A stretch of DNA of 64,000 bases, from assembly GCA_947475525.1 (NCBI GenBank), contig CANJMI010000006.1, positions 140,162 to 204,161 on the forward strand, read 5' to 3'. Under the pieces are notes generated by a model. That model worked only from the letters and a program-made list of their open reading frames with translations. It had not been told where the DNA came from and searched no databases. A program made the position numbers and the translations under genes. The DNA is from Polyangiaceae bacterium (GTDB taxonomy: Bacteria > Myxococcota_A > Polyangia > Polyangiales > Polyangiaceae). Below are positions 1-10,569 of this stretch, piece after piece (the first letter of the stretch is position 1; every line of letters starts with the position of its first letter).

Positions 1-61
1 GCGTTTTGAACGGCACGACGCCAGGAGAGCGAGACACAGAACGGCGCGCTTCACGCGGGCC

Positions 62-1035
62 TCATGGGGCGCGATCCAAATGACACGCCACCTCATGACC
101 CGGCTCGCGCTCCCGAAGCAAGGGGGTCTCACTCCGGCACCGATCGAAGACGTGAGGGCACCGCGGATGAAAGGCGCAGCCCGAAGGCGGGTCAAGTGGA
201 CTTGGGGGCTCGCCGACGAGGCGCAGACGTTTGCGCGCGCGCTCGACTACCGGATCAGGACAGGGCACGGCTGCGAGGAGCGCTTGCGTGAATGGATGCT
301 GCGGAGCGGCGAAGAGCTTGGCTGTAGGCGCGCGCTCGACGACGCGCCCGAGCACCATCACCGCGACGTCGTGGGAGAGGTGCCGGACCACGGCGAGATC
401 GTGGGCGATGAACAGGTAGGCGACGCCGAGGTCGCGTTGCAGTTCAGCCAGCAGGTTCACAATTTGGCATCGAATGCTGGTGTCGAGGGCGCTCACGGGT
501 TCGTCCGCGACGACGAGACGCGGCCCGAGTGCGAGTGCCCGCGCGATCCCGATCCGTTGCCGCTGTCCCCCCGAAAACTCATGCGGGTAGCGGCGCATCG
601 CGGCCGCTTGGAGGCCGACCCGCTCGAGCAACTCGCCTACGCGGCGCCGGCGCTCGACGTCGCCGCGGACGAGGTTGTGCGTGTCGAGCGGCTCGGCGAC
701 GATATCGAGCACGGTCATGCGCGGGTCGAGGCTCGCGTAGGGGTCCTGAAACACCATCTGCATCGAACGTCGCGCGGCCTTGAGGGCCTTGCCAGCGAGC
801 TTCGCTACATCCACGCCGTCGACGAGCACGCTTCCCGTCGTCAGAGGAATGAGTCGCAACGCCGCGCGGGCCATCGTCGATTTTCCACAGCCCGACTCGC
901 CAACGAGGCCAAGCGTGCGCCCCGCCTCCACGCTGAGCGTGACCGAATCGACGGCCTTCACGGTCCCTACGATCCGCTGCAGCCAGCCGCGTCGCACGGG
1001 AAAATGCACCGAGACATCATGCAACTCGAGCAGGC

Positions 1036-1039
<4 letters not shown>
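62..1039 (-). CDS. oppF: Oligopeptide ABC transporter, ATP-binding protein OppF/DppF
   Basis: ATPase subunit of a peptide importer; it powers uptake from the cytoplasmic face of the inner-membrane permease pair. Walker A (GESGCGKST, about residues 47-55), the ABC signature SGGQRQR and Walker B VVADEP are intact, and the oligopeptide-specific tail (GCAFHPRCP) is present. The GTG at 1039 is chosen because a GAGGAGG ribosome site sits about 5 bases upstream and the GTG overlaps the oppD stop by 4 bases (GTGA); the longer reading would add 42 residues that are only the shadow of oppD. 325 residues, normal for the family. Last gene of the opp operon. Opp and Dpp subtypes cannot be told apart from sequence alone. 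Confidence 0.93.
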
Positions 1040-2018
<979 letters not shown>

Positions 2019-2022
<4 letters not shown>

Positions 2023-3032
2023 GAGCGCCCCTCGTGCGTTTGGGGGTCGAGAGCATCGCGCAGGCCGTCACCGAGGTGGTTGAATGCGAAGAGTGTCAGC
2101 GCGAGTGTCGCCGCCGGAAATAGCAGCGTCCATGGGTGAACATCGAGGGCGTCGGCGCCGGCCGCAGCGAGCGAACCCCAGCTCGACAAAGGCTCCTGCG
2201 TGCCGAGGCCGAGGAAGCTCAAGAATGCTTCTGTCAGCATGATCTCCGGCACCGTCAACGTCGTGTAGACGATGATGGGTCCAAGCGCGTTCGGGAGTAG
2301 ATGGCGAAAGATGATGGCGGCGTGACCGACACCGAGCGAGCGCGCCGCCTCGATGAACGGCTGCTCTCGGAGCGTGAGGACTTGCCCGCGAACGATGCGC
2401 GCCATCGTCAACCACGAGATACAGCCGAGCGCGGCAAAGACGAACACGATCTGAAACACAGGGAAATACGAGGGTTCCCGCGCTTCTGGGATGAAAACCC
2501 CTACGGTGCTTCCGAACGCGCGATGCAGCACGCCGCCCTGGTTGGCGAAGAACACTTGCAGCACGATGACGAGGATGAGGAACGGAAACGTGTAGAGGAC
2601 GTCGACGATGCGCATCATCACAGCGTCGACGGTCTTGCCGAAGTAGCCGGCGGTCGCGCCCCAACTGCAACCGATTGTGAAGCTGATAACTGTTGCGACG
2701 AGGCCGACCGCGAACGAGATCCGCCCGCCGAAGAACAGCCGCACGAGCAGGTCGCGTCCCATCGCGTCCGTGCCCATCCAATGGGCCCAAGATGGAGGCA
2801 CGGCCCCGAGCGCCAGATCGGTTGCGTCATAGCGGTAGGAGGACACCATCGGCACAAGGATGCTCGCCACGAGCAATGCGAGCAGCACCACCGCAGACGC
2901 CGTGGCTGTCCGGTTCTTGCGTAAACGACGCCACGCGTCCGATGCGAGGGTCGCACCGCGCGCCGGTTCGCCTTCGGGCAGCGAGCCGACTCGTGGTGGA
3001 GGCTTCGCGCCCGCGTTTGGTTGCGCGCTCAT
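2019..3032 (-). CDS. oppC: Oligopeptide ABC transporter permease OppC/DppC
   Basis: Inner-membrane permease subunit of the peptide importer. A cytoplasmic N-terminal stretch of about 50 residues precedes a first membrane helix (ASAVVLLALLVASILVP), then the GTDAMGRDLLVRLFFG motif typical of OppC and the BPD_transp_1 region with the EAA loop (EAARSLGVGHAAIIFRHLLPN). 337 residues. The ATG at 3032 overlaps the oppB stop (ATGA); an upstream in-frame start would extend 11 residues into oppB and is not preferred. Partner of OppB. Confidence 0.93.
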
Positions 3033-3952
3033 TTTTCGTCGAGCCTCACGCGGGGATCGAGCCACGCGTAGGCGACATCGACGAGCGTATTGAGCGTCAT
3101 CAGGATCCCCCCGTACACGAGGGTTATCCCCATCACCAAGTTGTACTCACGGTTCGAGGCGGCTTCGACGAAGTAGCGACCCATGCCGGGGATGTTGAAG
3201 ATGCGCTCGACGACGAGCGAGCCAACGAGCAGGCCGGAGAACCCCGGTCCGAGGTAGCTCACCACCGGCAAGAGGCCGCCGCGGAGCGCATGGCGCACGA
3301 TGATGGTTCGCTCGGAAAGCCCCTTTGCGCGCGCGGTACGAATGAAGTCGCTCTTCAGGATCTCCAGCATTCCGCCTCGCGTAAGACGCGCGATCGTGGC
3401 TGACGACGGCAAGCCCGCGGCAAGCACCGGCAAGATCATGTGGCGCCAGCTCTCCCACCGCGCGACGGGGAGCCAGTAAAGTTTCAGCGAGAAGACGAGC
3501 ACGAGGAGCGGCGCGAGAACGAACCTCGGAATCGAGATGCCGAACATCGCGACCGTCATCGAGGCGGAGTCGACCCACGTGTTGTGGCGGAGCGCACCGA
3601 GGATCCCGAGTGGGACGCCAACCGCAAGCGCGAGCGCCATGGCCATCGCGCCGAGGTGCATCGACACCGGAAGACTCATCGCGATGAGCTCGTTCACGGT
3701 CCGGCCGGGGTAGCGGAAACACGGTCCGAGATCGCCGCGAAGAAGTCCGGCGAGAAAGTCCACGTACTGACGCCACAGCGGATCGGCCAGATGGTACTTC
3801 ATCTCCAGAGCCCGCAGCGCCTCGGCCGGAACGGCACGCTCCCCGTCGAACGGGCCGCCAGGGGCGAGCCGCAGCAGGAAGAATACCAGCGTCACGGTGA
3901 CCCACAGCGTTGGCACGAGCCACGCGATGCGGCGGAGCACGAACCGGATCAC
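3029..3952 (-). CDS. oppB: Oligopeptide ABC transporter permease OppB/DppB
   Basis: Inner-membrane permease subunit that forms the translocation path with OppC. It starts with the typical VIRFVLRRIAWLVPTLW first helix and carries the EAA-like loop (RTARAKGLSERTIIVRHALR) and the C-terminal IFNIPGMGRYFVEA motif of OppB proteins. 307 residues, normal. The GTG at 3952 is chosen because it overlaps the oppA stop by 4 bases; the longer reading adds 28 residues with no family resemblance. Confidence 0.93.
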   Translation of the reverse strand: MIRFVLRRIAWLVPTLWVTVTLVFFLLRLAPGGPFDGERAVPAEALRALEMKYHLADPLWRQYVDFLAGLLRGDLGPCFRYPGRTVNELIAMSLPVSMHLGAMAMALALAVGVPLGILGALRHNTWVDSASMTVAMFGISIPRFVLAPLLVLVFSLKLYWLPVARWESWRHMILPVLAAGLPSSATIARLTRGGMLEILKSDFIRTARAKGLSERTIIVRHALRGGLLPVVSYLGPGFSGLLVGSLVVERIFNIPGMGRYFVEAASNREYNLVMGITLVYGGILMTLNTLVDVAYAWLDPRVRLDEK

Positions 3953-6192
3953 TCGAGCCTCCCAGGCTTGGCCAACATGAGGGGTTCGTACGCCAGCTCC
4001 GCGGTCGAACGGCTGCGCCACTCGGAGTCGATCCACATCCAGCGTACGGGATGCCGGTTCATGGGGTTCGGATGAAGGCCCCGCAAGTACGGTTTTGCGA
4101 GCGTGGCTTTGCTGTAAAAATAAAGCGGCAGCCTTGGCATCGCTTCGAGCGCGACGCTCTCGGCTTGTCGGTAGAGATCGATGCTCTCGGCGGAGTCCGA
4201 CGTTGCCGTAGCGCGCGCGAGGAGCGCATCGAACTCAGGGCTTTTCCAGCGCGTCCAGTTGTTCGGGCTCGTTTGCGCGAAGGTCTCCAAATACGTATGC
4301 GGATGGTTGTAGTCGGCGCTCCAGCCGAGTCGTGCGATCTGAAAATGGCCATCGCGCATGTTCTTCAGCATGACCTTCCACTCCTCGTTGCGGAGGGTCG
4401 CGCTGATGCCGAGGTGCTCACGCCAAAGCGACTGAATCGCGACCGCGATCGCCGGGTGACCTGACGTGGCTCCAGCGGCGCCGTTGTAGAGAATCTCCAG
4501 CGCCGGAAAGCCCGCCGTCACCCACCGCTCGCCACGCCGCTGCACATCGTAACCGGCTTCGCGCAGCAGGCCTCGTGCGGCTTCTGGATCGAACTGCCAG
4601 CGCCCCGCGTCGAAGGGATCGCCGGCTTTTTTTGCGGCCTTCGCGGCATCGTCATAACCGGAGCCTGTGTAATCCGGCACAAAATGGGTCGCGGGAGTTT
4701 GTTTGCCATGCGTGACGCTGTCGATGAGTCGCCGCTTGTCGATGGCCATGTTCAACGCGCGGCGCACGCGCACGTCATCGAGCGGGGGCTTCTCGACGTT
4801 GAGTTCGTACCAGTAGCTCGATTGCCAGGGCGTCTCAGAGAAGTCGCGCTGCGTTCGCAGGAGCGGCACGTACTTCTCGGGAACGGCCGAGACCGAGCCG
4901 AGGTAATCGAGCTCGCCGCCTTTGTAGAGTGCGAGCGCGGCCTCGTGGCTGCCGACCTCGAGCCACACCACTCGATCGAGCTTGAGCTTGTCGGCGGCCC
5001 AATAATGAGGGTTCTTTGCAAACACGATCTCGTAGCGAAAAGCGTGCTTTTCGAGGACGAACGGGCCGTTGGACACGATGTTTTCGGGGCGCGTCCAGCG
5101 GTCCACGTCGCCGGCGGCCGCCGCGCGCTCGATGACGTCGCGGCGAACCGGAAAGTACGCATGATTGCTGAGAAGCTCGAGAAAATACGGGGTCGCGCGC
5201 TCCAGCTGTACTTCGAGCACACGCGGCGAGACGGCTCGCACGCCAAGAATCGATCCGTCGAGGCGGAGGCTACCCCGTTCGAGAAAACCGGAACGAACGG
5301 CCGGCACTTCACTCGCGACTTCGGGACGGAAGGTCGGCATGCCGCCGAAGGTCGAGACGTACGCCGTGTGCGCGTTCGGCTCCGACACGAGGGCGCACGT
5401 TGGCAAGTGACCGCGCTGCCCCCCGGCGAGGACCTCGAGCATGACGTCGTCCTCCTCGTTGCAGCGGGTTTTGCCTACGACTCCGAGCACCGTGACCGTG
5501 GCTCGAGCCTGCAGTGCCTGCGTCGGGCGTCCTGCGACCGTAAGCTCGGCTGTGCCGCCAACCTTGCCAGGCGTCGTCCCAAGCTCGCCGGACGGAACCG
5601 TGACGAAAGGGACAGCGGTCGTGCTGGCTGGCAAGAGGACGTGCACTCGAAATGGCGCGCCTGATGGGTAGGCGATGCCGGTTTGCGCGTCCGGCATCGG
5701 GCGCAAGAGAAGTGGTTCGGTGGCGACGAGCACGCGGCCTTGGCGAAACAGGTGCGCGTTCTTCAATGGTTCGAGCATCGACACGGAACGTGAACCCGTC
5801 TCAGGCCGCAGCACGCGTTGCCATGCGTAGACGAAATCCTCGGCTACAACGTCGCGACCGTCGGACCAGCGCGCCGTTTCGCGGAGGTGAAAGCGGTAAA
5901 AGCGATTGTCGTCGCTCTGCTCGTAACGTTCGGCCACGCCCTCGATGGGCTGAAGCGTGCGAGGATGTTGTTCGACGAGTCCCTCGAAAAGATCGGAGAC
6001 GAGGCACCCCCCGGCCTGTTCACTGACGAGACCGGGATCGAGGTACTCGGGCTCATCGCCGTTGTTGACGTAGAGCGTGCGCGGGTCGTGCCCGTGGCGC
6101 GAAACCGTTCCGTAGAAGCCAGGCTCGCTCTCGTTGCGACAGGATGCGACGAGAAGCGCGACCGCGAACCGCGCGCCGGACGGCACCCTCAC
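3949..6192 (-). CDS. oppA: Peptide-binding lipoprotein OppA-like, with a large insert
   Basis: Substrate-binding protein of the importer (SBP_bac_5 family), probably anchored to a membrane by lipid. A short signal ends in LLVASC, a lipobox with Cys at about residue 18; the GTG at 6192 (or 6186) is the only start that places it correctly. Family blocks are clear: NNGDEPEYLDPGL near the N-terminus, FVYAWQRVLRPETGS, the central VRRALNMAIDKR and LGWSADYNHPHTYL. At 747 residues it is about 200 longer than usual; most of the excess is an insert at roughly residues 150-310 between the FVYAW block and the LEVQLERATPYFLELL block. The insert includes a stretch that looks like a small beta-barrel (TVTVLGVVGKTR... 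GQRGHLPTCAL). First gene of oppABCDF, divergent from the 1439-residue lipoprotein. Confidence 0.88.
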   Translation of the reverse strand: MRVPSGARFAVALLVASCRNESEPGFYGTVSRHGHDPRTLYVNNGDEPEYLDPGLVSEQAGGCLVSDLFEGLVEQHPRTLQPIEGVAERYEQSDDNRFYRFHLRETARWSDGRDVVAEDFVYAWQRVLRPETGSRSVSMLEPLKNAHLFRQGRVLVATEPLLLRPMPDAQTGIAYPSGAPFRVHVLLPASTTAVPFVTVPSGELGTTPGKVGGTAELTVAGRPTQALQARATVTVLGVVGKTRCNEEDDVMLEVLAGGQRGHLPTCALVSEPNAHTAYVSTFGGMPTFRPEVASEVPAVRSGFLERGSLRLDGSILGVRAVSPRVLEVQLERATPYFLELLSNHAYFPVRRDVIERAAAAGDVDRWTRPENIVSNGPFVLEKHAFRYEIVFAKNPHYWAADKLKLDRVVWLEVGSHEAALALYKGGELDYLGSVSAVPEKYVPLLRTQRDFSETPWQSSYWYELNVEKPPLDDVRVRRALNMAIDKRRLIDSVTHGKQTPATHFVPDYTGSGYDDAAKAAKKAGDPFDAGRWQFDPEAARGLLREAGYDVQRRGERWVTAGFPALEILYNGAAGATSGHPAIAVAIQSLWREHLGISATLRNEEWKVMLKNMRDGHFQIARLGWSADYNHPHTYLETFAQTSPNNWTRWKSPEFDALLARATATSDSAESIDLYRQAESVALEAMPRLPLYFYSKATLAKPYLRGLHPNPMNRHPVRWMWIDSEWRSRSTAELAYEPLMLAKPGRLE

Positions 6193-6243
6193 ACGTTTGG
6201 TCGTAACACAGGGGTGCAGGCGGATGTGGAATACTCCGCCACT

Positions 6244-9200
6244 ATGCGTGCATGGATTGTCCTCGCGATTGCGCTCGTCGTCTTTGGATGCGCACCTCCG
6301 AAGCTCGCCGCAAAACCAGATTCGGAGTGCGCCGGAGACCGCGGGGCGGCCTGCGAGGCGAAGCTCAGCGCGCTCGCCGCAGCGTTCGAGGCTCCGAGTG
6401 ACGTGCTCGCGAAGTCGGCGAGCCTCCTCGTCGCGGCACTCGACGCGGCCCACGGTGCGAGCGACCTTGCGGCGCTGCACGCGGCGTTGGCGAAAGCTCG
6501 GGGCGCCGTTCCCATCGTCAGAGTCGGCGGCGTTTCGTGTGTGTCGTGTGACGACCTCGTGCGAGGGAGCGCATCCTCCGGAACGCTGCGCTTCGTCGCG
6601 GTTTCCGCCTCGCCTACCCTTGCCGTGGGCCTTCAGAATCCCTACGGAGTGCTCGCCGGAATCGCGAGACTCGCCGGGGTTGACGAGTTCATCATCGTCG
6701 AATCTTCAGGGATATCACAGCTCTTCGCGAACGATCCGCTCGCGTCACAGATGGCCGGAGCGACCCCGCGTATTGAGCTCGATGCGAACGCGCTCGAACA
6801 GGCCGCTACGTTGTCGGCCACACTGCGGCGCGCGTACGTTGCCGCCGGCGATGGGCGCGCCGTCGAGGCCGCGGGCGAAGCGGGAGCGCTTCAGGAGCGA
6901 CTCGCCACCTCGCTCGTGGAGAACGAAGCGACCGCACGGGCACGCGCAGGACTCACCTTGCTCGTGCGCGCAGGCCTCACGTGGGTGCAGGCCGAGTCGG
7001 CTGTCCCCGCAGCACAACGCGCCTCGGTGGCGCCGCAGGTGTCCGGTGCCTACGGGGCGTTGGCCTGGTTGAAAACGGCGGGCGAGGAACGCGCCGAATG
7101 GTTCGCCGCACTGAGGCCCAAGCTCGCTCGAGAAGTCTCGGAGCCCCGACTTCGGGCACTCGACCGGCAGTGGGCCGCCACTCCCCCGTGCGACGCGGAG
7201 ACGCCGCCCTTGTTCCGCGAACCGGCCGATCTCGGTTTGCTCGACGACCTCGCCGGCGCGCTTGCACAACCCGATGCGAAGGCGGGCACCGTTGTGCCCG
7301 GCAAGTTGCCGCGGGACGCGTGGCTCTCGCGGTACGACGCCGCCGTTTCACTCGTCCTCGCGGGGCGGCTCGGATGGCTGACGCTGCCGCAATTGCTCTT
7401 GGAACGCGGCGTCGATGGCGGCGCCGACCTCGCCGCAAGCGCGACGTGGCGGCGGGTGAGCAAGCTCGGAAGAGACCACCTCGACGCTTTGCGCGCGCTC
7501 GCCTACGCGCGTCCGGAGGCGTTCAGTCTCCTGCCGCTCGCGAGCCTTGCGGCGATGCCCGGCACAGCCCGCGACCCCGCGTTCCGTGATGCGCTCGTCC
7601 ACTTGATGACCGACGCTGTGCGCGCGCGCATTCGCGTGACCCGCAATCCGAGCGACCTCTTCGAGGCGGGGGTAGCGACGCTGGCCCTAACGATGGCCGC
7701 ACCGGGATTTGTGCAAGGCCCGCAACTCGCAGCGCTCGCCGAGGCGCTAGGCGCGAAGCTTTCGGGGGAGTTCGCACGCGAGCAGGGCTGGACGAGTGCG
7801 GCACTTCACGTCGCCCACGCGGCGCTCTCGTGGCTCCTCGGTGACAAGGCTGCGCTCGCGCCCGTCGCACACAACCTGGCGACCGCGCTCGGTGGTGCCG
7901 AGCTCGCCTACCCCATGCTCGGTCAGCTTTTGGTCGTCGGCGTCACCTACGCCGATCTCGCCCTGCAAGGAAAACTCGAGCTCGAGCTCGCGAACCCGAA
8001 GCTCATGTCCTCTGGCCGCTCGGCCGCGCGTGGCGCCCTCGCGCGCGCGATTGCCGACCTGGCGAAAGGCGGCCCCACTTCGCCGCCCGAGCGCGATCTT
8101 GCGCTCGAACTCGGTGACTTTGGAGACGCGGCGATCGCAGCTGCAATTGCGGCATTTCGTGAGCCTGCACCCTCGCAAACCTGCGCAAAAGACGAACGTC
8201 CGCGCGGTCCAGCGGTTCGAAGCGCACTCGACCGCGCCACGAAAAAGCGCAATCACGTGCTCACGCTCCCCGCGATGCGCGACGGCAATGGCGCGTGGGT
8301 ACGCCGTGCGCGCGTGTTGGTTTTGCTCGGCTCCGATGTGCTCGACACGCTCGACTCGATCAAGCCCGACCGCCCCTTCGCCGTGCCGCACGCGGACGCG
8401 GAGAGGCTCACGGCTCAAGGCCTCGATGGGTGGGTCGAAGGCCCCGTCGGTGACCTCGCTTCGATCACCTACCGCGTCGCCAGGACCTTCGCTGCTGGCC
8501 GCGCCAAGGTGGACGCCGTGCGCCTCGGAACCGACGTGGTTCGCGGCATCGGTGCGCTGCGCAAGTTGTTCGCCGTAGAGGGGACGCGCTCGCTCTTCGG
8601 CTTTCTCGACGACGCACTTGGAAGCGGCGTGCTCAAAAGAGAGCTTGCCGTCTCCGCGCTCTCCGACGGTTCGTTAACGGGCGTGGTCCTCGCCTTAGCG
8701 CGTCGCGCTTACGCGGAGCACGCCCCCGATCAAGGCGACGTGCTGCTCTTGTCGCTGCTCCTCGTGACCGGCGCCACCGACGGCGCCGCCCTCGTGCCGC
8801 GCTCGGCGCTTGCCCTTGCGCGCGAGTACGACCGCCCCGTCGTGCTGGCATTGGCGCTTCGTGACCCCGAGGTGAACGCTGGACGGGACCCCGCGGCCCT
8901 TGCCGAAGCCGTAGCGCGCGCGACAAAGGGCGTGTGCCATCCCGCCGATTCGCGCGGGGTTCTCGACGTCGAAGATGCGCTTGGCCAAGTAAAACGTGGG
9001 GATCGCAGCGGGGCCGTCACGCGACTTGTGTCCGTGCTCGACCGAGCCGAGGCCTCGGGTCTCGTCGTTCCACGGCAGTCGGTTCGGTATCGAGAATCCG
9101 CGGGGCGGTGGGAGTTCAACATCGAGATGGGCTCGTCGCTCGCTCACGATTTTCTGAACGGCGCCAGCACGTTCAATCTCGGGCTCGGTACCGGCTCGAC

Positions 9201-10563
9201 ATCGAACAAACCCGCCGGGACCGTGAGCTCCTCGTTCGTTGCGAATGACAGCACCGCGAGTGGTCGCGAAGAAGCAGCGAGGCATTACGCTCACGTGGCG
9301 TTGCTCACGTCCATTCTCGCGCGGCTCGATGGCCAGCCCCGCCTCGCGAGCAGCACCGCGCATCGTGCCGTCGCGACGTGGCTCACCGGCGTGCGGCTCG
9401 GCCACGAGGCCATCGTGCCAAGTAGCGACTCCGCGGCATGGTCGCGTGATGCCGCGAGCGCCATCGCTATCGCCGCGCAGCAAGCGGTGGATGCTGAGGA
9501 GCCCTTCCTCGCGGGGAGCCTGTGGGGCCTCTTGCCGCGCGCGCTCGGCGCCGCCGCGACCGATGAAGACGTCGCGGCCCTGACGCGCGAGCTTCCCCCG
9601 ACGCTGGCCGGCGTAGCGGACCTCGACGCCGTTGCGAAACGAGCGAAGACCGCCGCGGAGACGCTGTTCGCACCCCTCAGTTGCACGAAAAACCCAGGTG
9701 CGCCTGCAAGCTTTTCCCGTGTGACTTGCGAGAGGTACCCGCTCGCTTTGTCGCTGCGCATCGGCGAAGGGTTGTCCGCTCTGCCGCGCCTTGGCCCTGT
9801 GCGCCCAGGCGAGGGTCCGGTCTGCGAGGCCTGGCGGGCACTCGACGCGTTCCTCGGCGCGGCCGACGAGCGGCGCTACGATCCCGATGCGTTCACACGG
9901 GCGGTAGGACTCTTGCGGCGCGCCGGCAAATTCGGAGACGCGGCTGTACTCCTCGCGAACCAGCGGCATCCGCAGCATTGCTCGCCGGAGCTCGTCGACC
10001 ACGCGCGAAGCCTCTCGCGTGAGGACGCCCTCGGCCTCTACTTGCGCTCCGACATGGCGAGTGTTGCCGTCACGTGCGCAAAGGTTGCGGCAGGATTCTC
10101 GAGTTCATCGCGGGCCTACATCGAGGACCTCGCTATGCTCGACGAACTCACGGCGCGGCACACCCTGCCCTTGCGTAATTTCGAGCTGCTCGTGTTCGCC
10201 GCCGACCTCGCGAGATCAGGCGATCCCGGCGCGCTCTACGCCATGACGCATCGCGAAGACTTTCTCGACCGCTGGCGACGCATGTCCCCAGACATGGGCG
10301 CGCTCGCGTTGCTCGCCCAATCGGCCGCCGAGGCCCTCACCGGACGCACCGAGGATGCGCTCGCCTCCTTGCCGACCTACACGATCCTGTGCACGACGCA
10401 CGCTTCGCCCGAGCTTCAGCAGCCGTGTAGCGTGATCGCCATGCTGCGTTCGTCCGACCGCGAGACCGCACGGACTCGAGGCCCGGCCGCGCTCGACCGG
10501 TTCATCGAGCTTGCGCGCCAGGTCCTCGAGCCGCACAAAACGCCGCGCGCAACGCAACCCTAA
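6244..10563 (+). CDS. Giant lipoprotein of unknown function (1439 aa)
   Basis: Not recognised as a known family. The ATG at 6244 gives a clean lipoprotein signal, MRAWIVLAIALVVFGC, with the lipid-modified Cys at residue 16; the open frame continues upstream but that part only shadows oppA. The mature protein is rich in Ala, Leu and acidic residues and reads as long helical segments, compatible with repeat (TPR-like or HEAT-like) architecture, though no clear repeat consensus was found. Cysteines are few; a CVSCDD motif lies near residue 98. A more polar, Ser/Thr/Gly-rich segment (about residues 955-1005) interrupts the helical region. Divergent from oppA with only 51 bases between starts, convergent with the SUMF1-type gene (6 bases between stops). 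A cell-envelope role is inferred from the signal only. Confidence 0.8.
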   Translation: MRAWIVLAIALVVFGCAPPKLAAKPDSECAGDRGAACEAKLSALAAAFEAPSDVLAKSASLLVAALDAAHGASDLAALHAALAKARGAVPIVRVGGVSCVSCDDLVRGSASSGTLRFVAVSASPTLAVGLQNPYGVLAGIARLAGVDEFIIVESSGISQLFANDPLASQMAGATPRIELDANALEQAATLSATLRRAYVAAGDGRAVEAAGEAGALQERLATSLVENEATARARAGLTLLVRAGLTWVQAESAVPAAQRASVAPQVSGAYGALAWLKTAGEERAEWFAALRPKLAREVSEPRLRALDRQWAATPPCDAETPPLFREPADLGLLDDLAGALAQPDAKAGTVVPGKLPRDAWLSRYDAAVSLVLAGRLGWLTLPQLLLERGVDGGADLAASATWRRVSKLGRDHLDALRALAYARPEAFSLLPLASLAAMPGTARDPAFRDALVHLMTDAVRARIRVTRNPSDLFEAGVATLALTMAAPGFVQGPQLAALAEALGAKLSGEFAREQGWTSAALHVAHAALSWLLGDKAALAPVAHNLATALGGAELAYPMLGQLLVVGVTYADLALQGKLELELANPKLMSSGRSAARGALARAIADLAKGGPTSPPERDLALELGDFGDAAIAAAIAAFREPAPSQTCAKDERPRGPAVRSALDRATKKRNHVLTLPAMRDGNGAWVRRARVLVLLGSDVLDTLDSIKPDRPFAVPHADAERLTAQGLDGWVEGPVGDLASITYRVARTFAAGRAKVDAVRLGTDVVRGIGALRKLFAVEGTRSLFGFLDDALGSGVLKRELAVSALSDGSLTGVVLALARRAYAEHAPDQGDVLLLSLLLVTGATDGAALVPRSALALAREYDRPVVLALALRDPEVNAGRDPAALAEAVARATKGVCHPADSRGVLDVEDALGQVKRGDRSGAVTRLVSVLDRAEASGLVVPRQSVRYRESAGRWEFNIEMGSSLAHDFLNGASTFNLGLGTGSTSNKPAGTVSSSFVANDSTASGREEAARHYAHVALLTSILARLDGQPRLASSTAHRAVATWLTGVRLGHEAIVPSSDSAAWSRDAASAIAIAAQQAVDAEEPFLAGSLWGLLPRALGAAATDEDVAALTRELPPTLAGVADLDAVAKRAKTAAETLFAPLSCTKNPGAPASFSRVTCERYPLALSLRIGEGLSALPRLGPVRPGEGPVCEAWRALDAFLGAADERRYDPDAFTRAVGLLRRAGKFGDAAVLLANQRHPQHCSPELVDHARSLSREDALGLYLRSDMASVAVTCAKVAAGFSSSSRAYIEDLAMLDELTARHTLPLRNFELLVFAADLARSGDPGALYAMTHREDFLDRWRRMSPDMGALALLAQSAAEALTGRTEDALASLPTYTILCTTHASPELQQPCSVIAMLRSSDRETARTRGPAALDRFIELARQVLEPHKTPRATQP

Positions 10564-10569
10564 CCGGCC

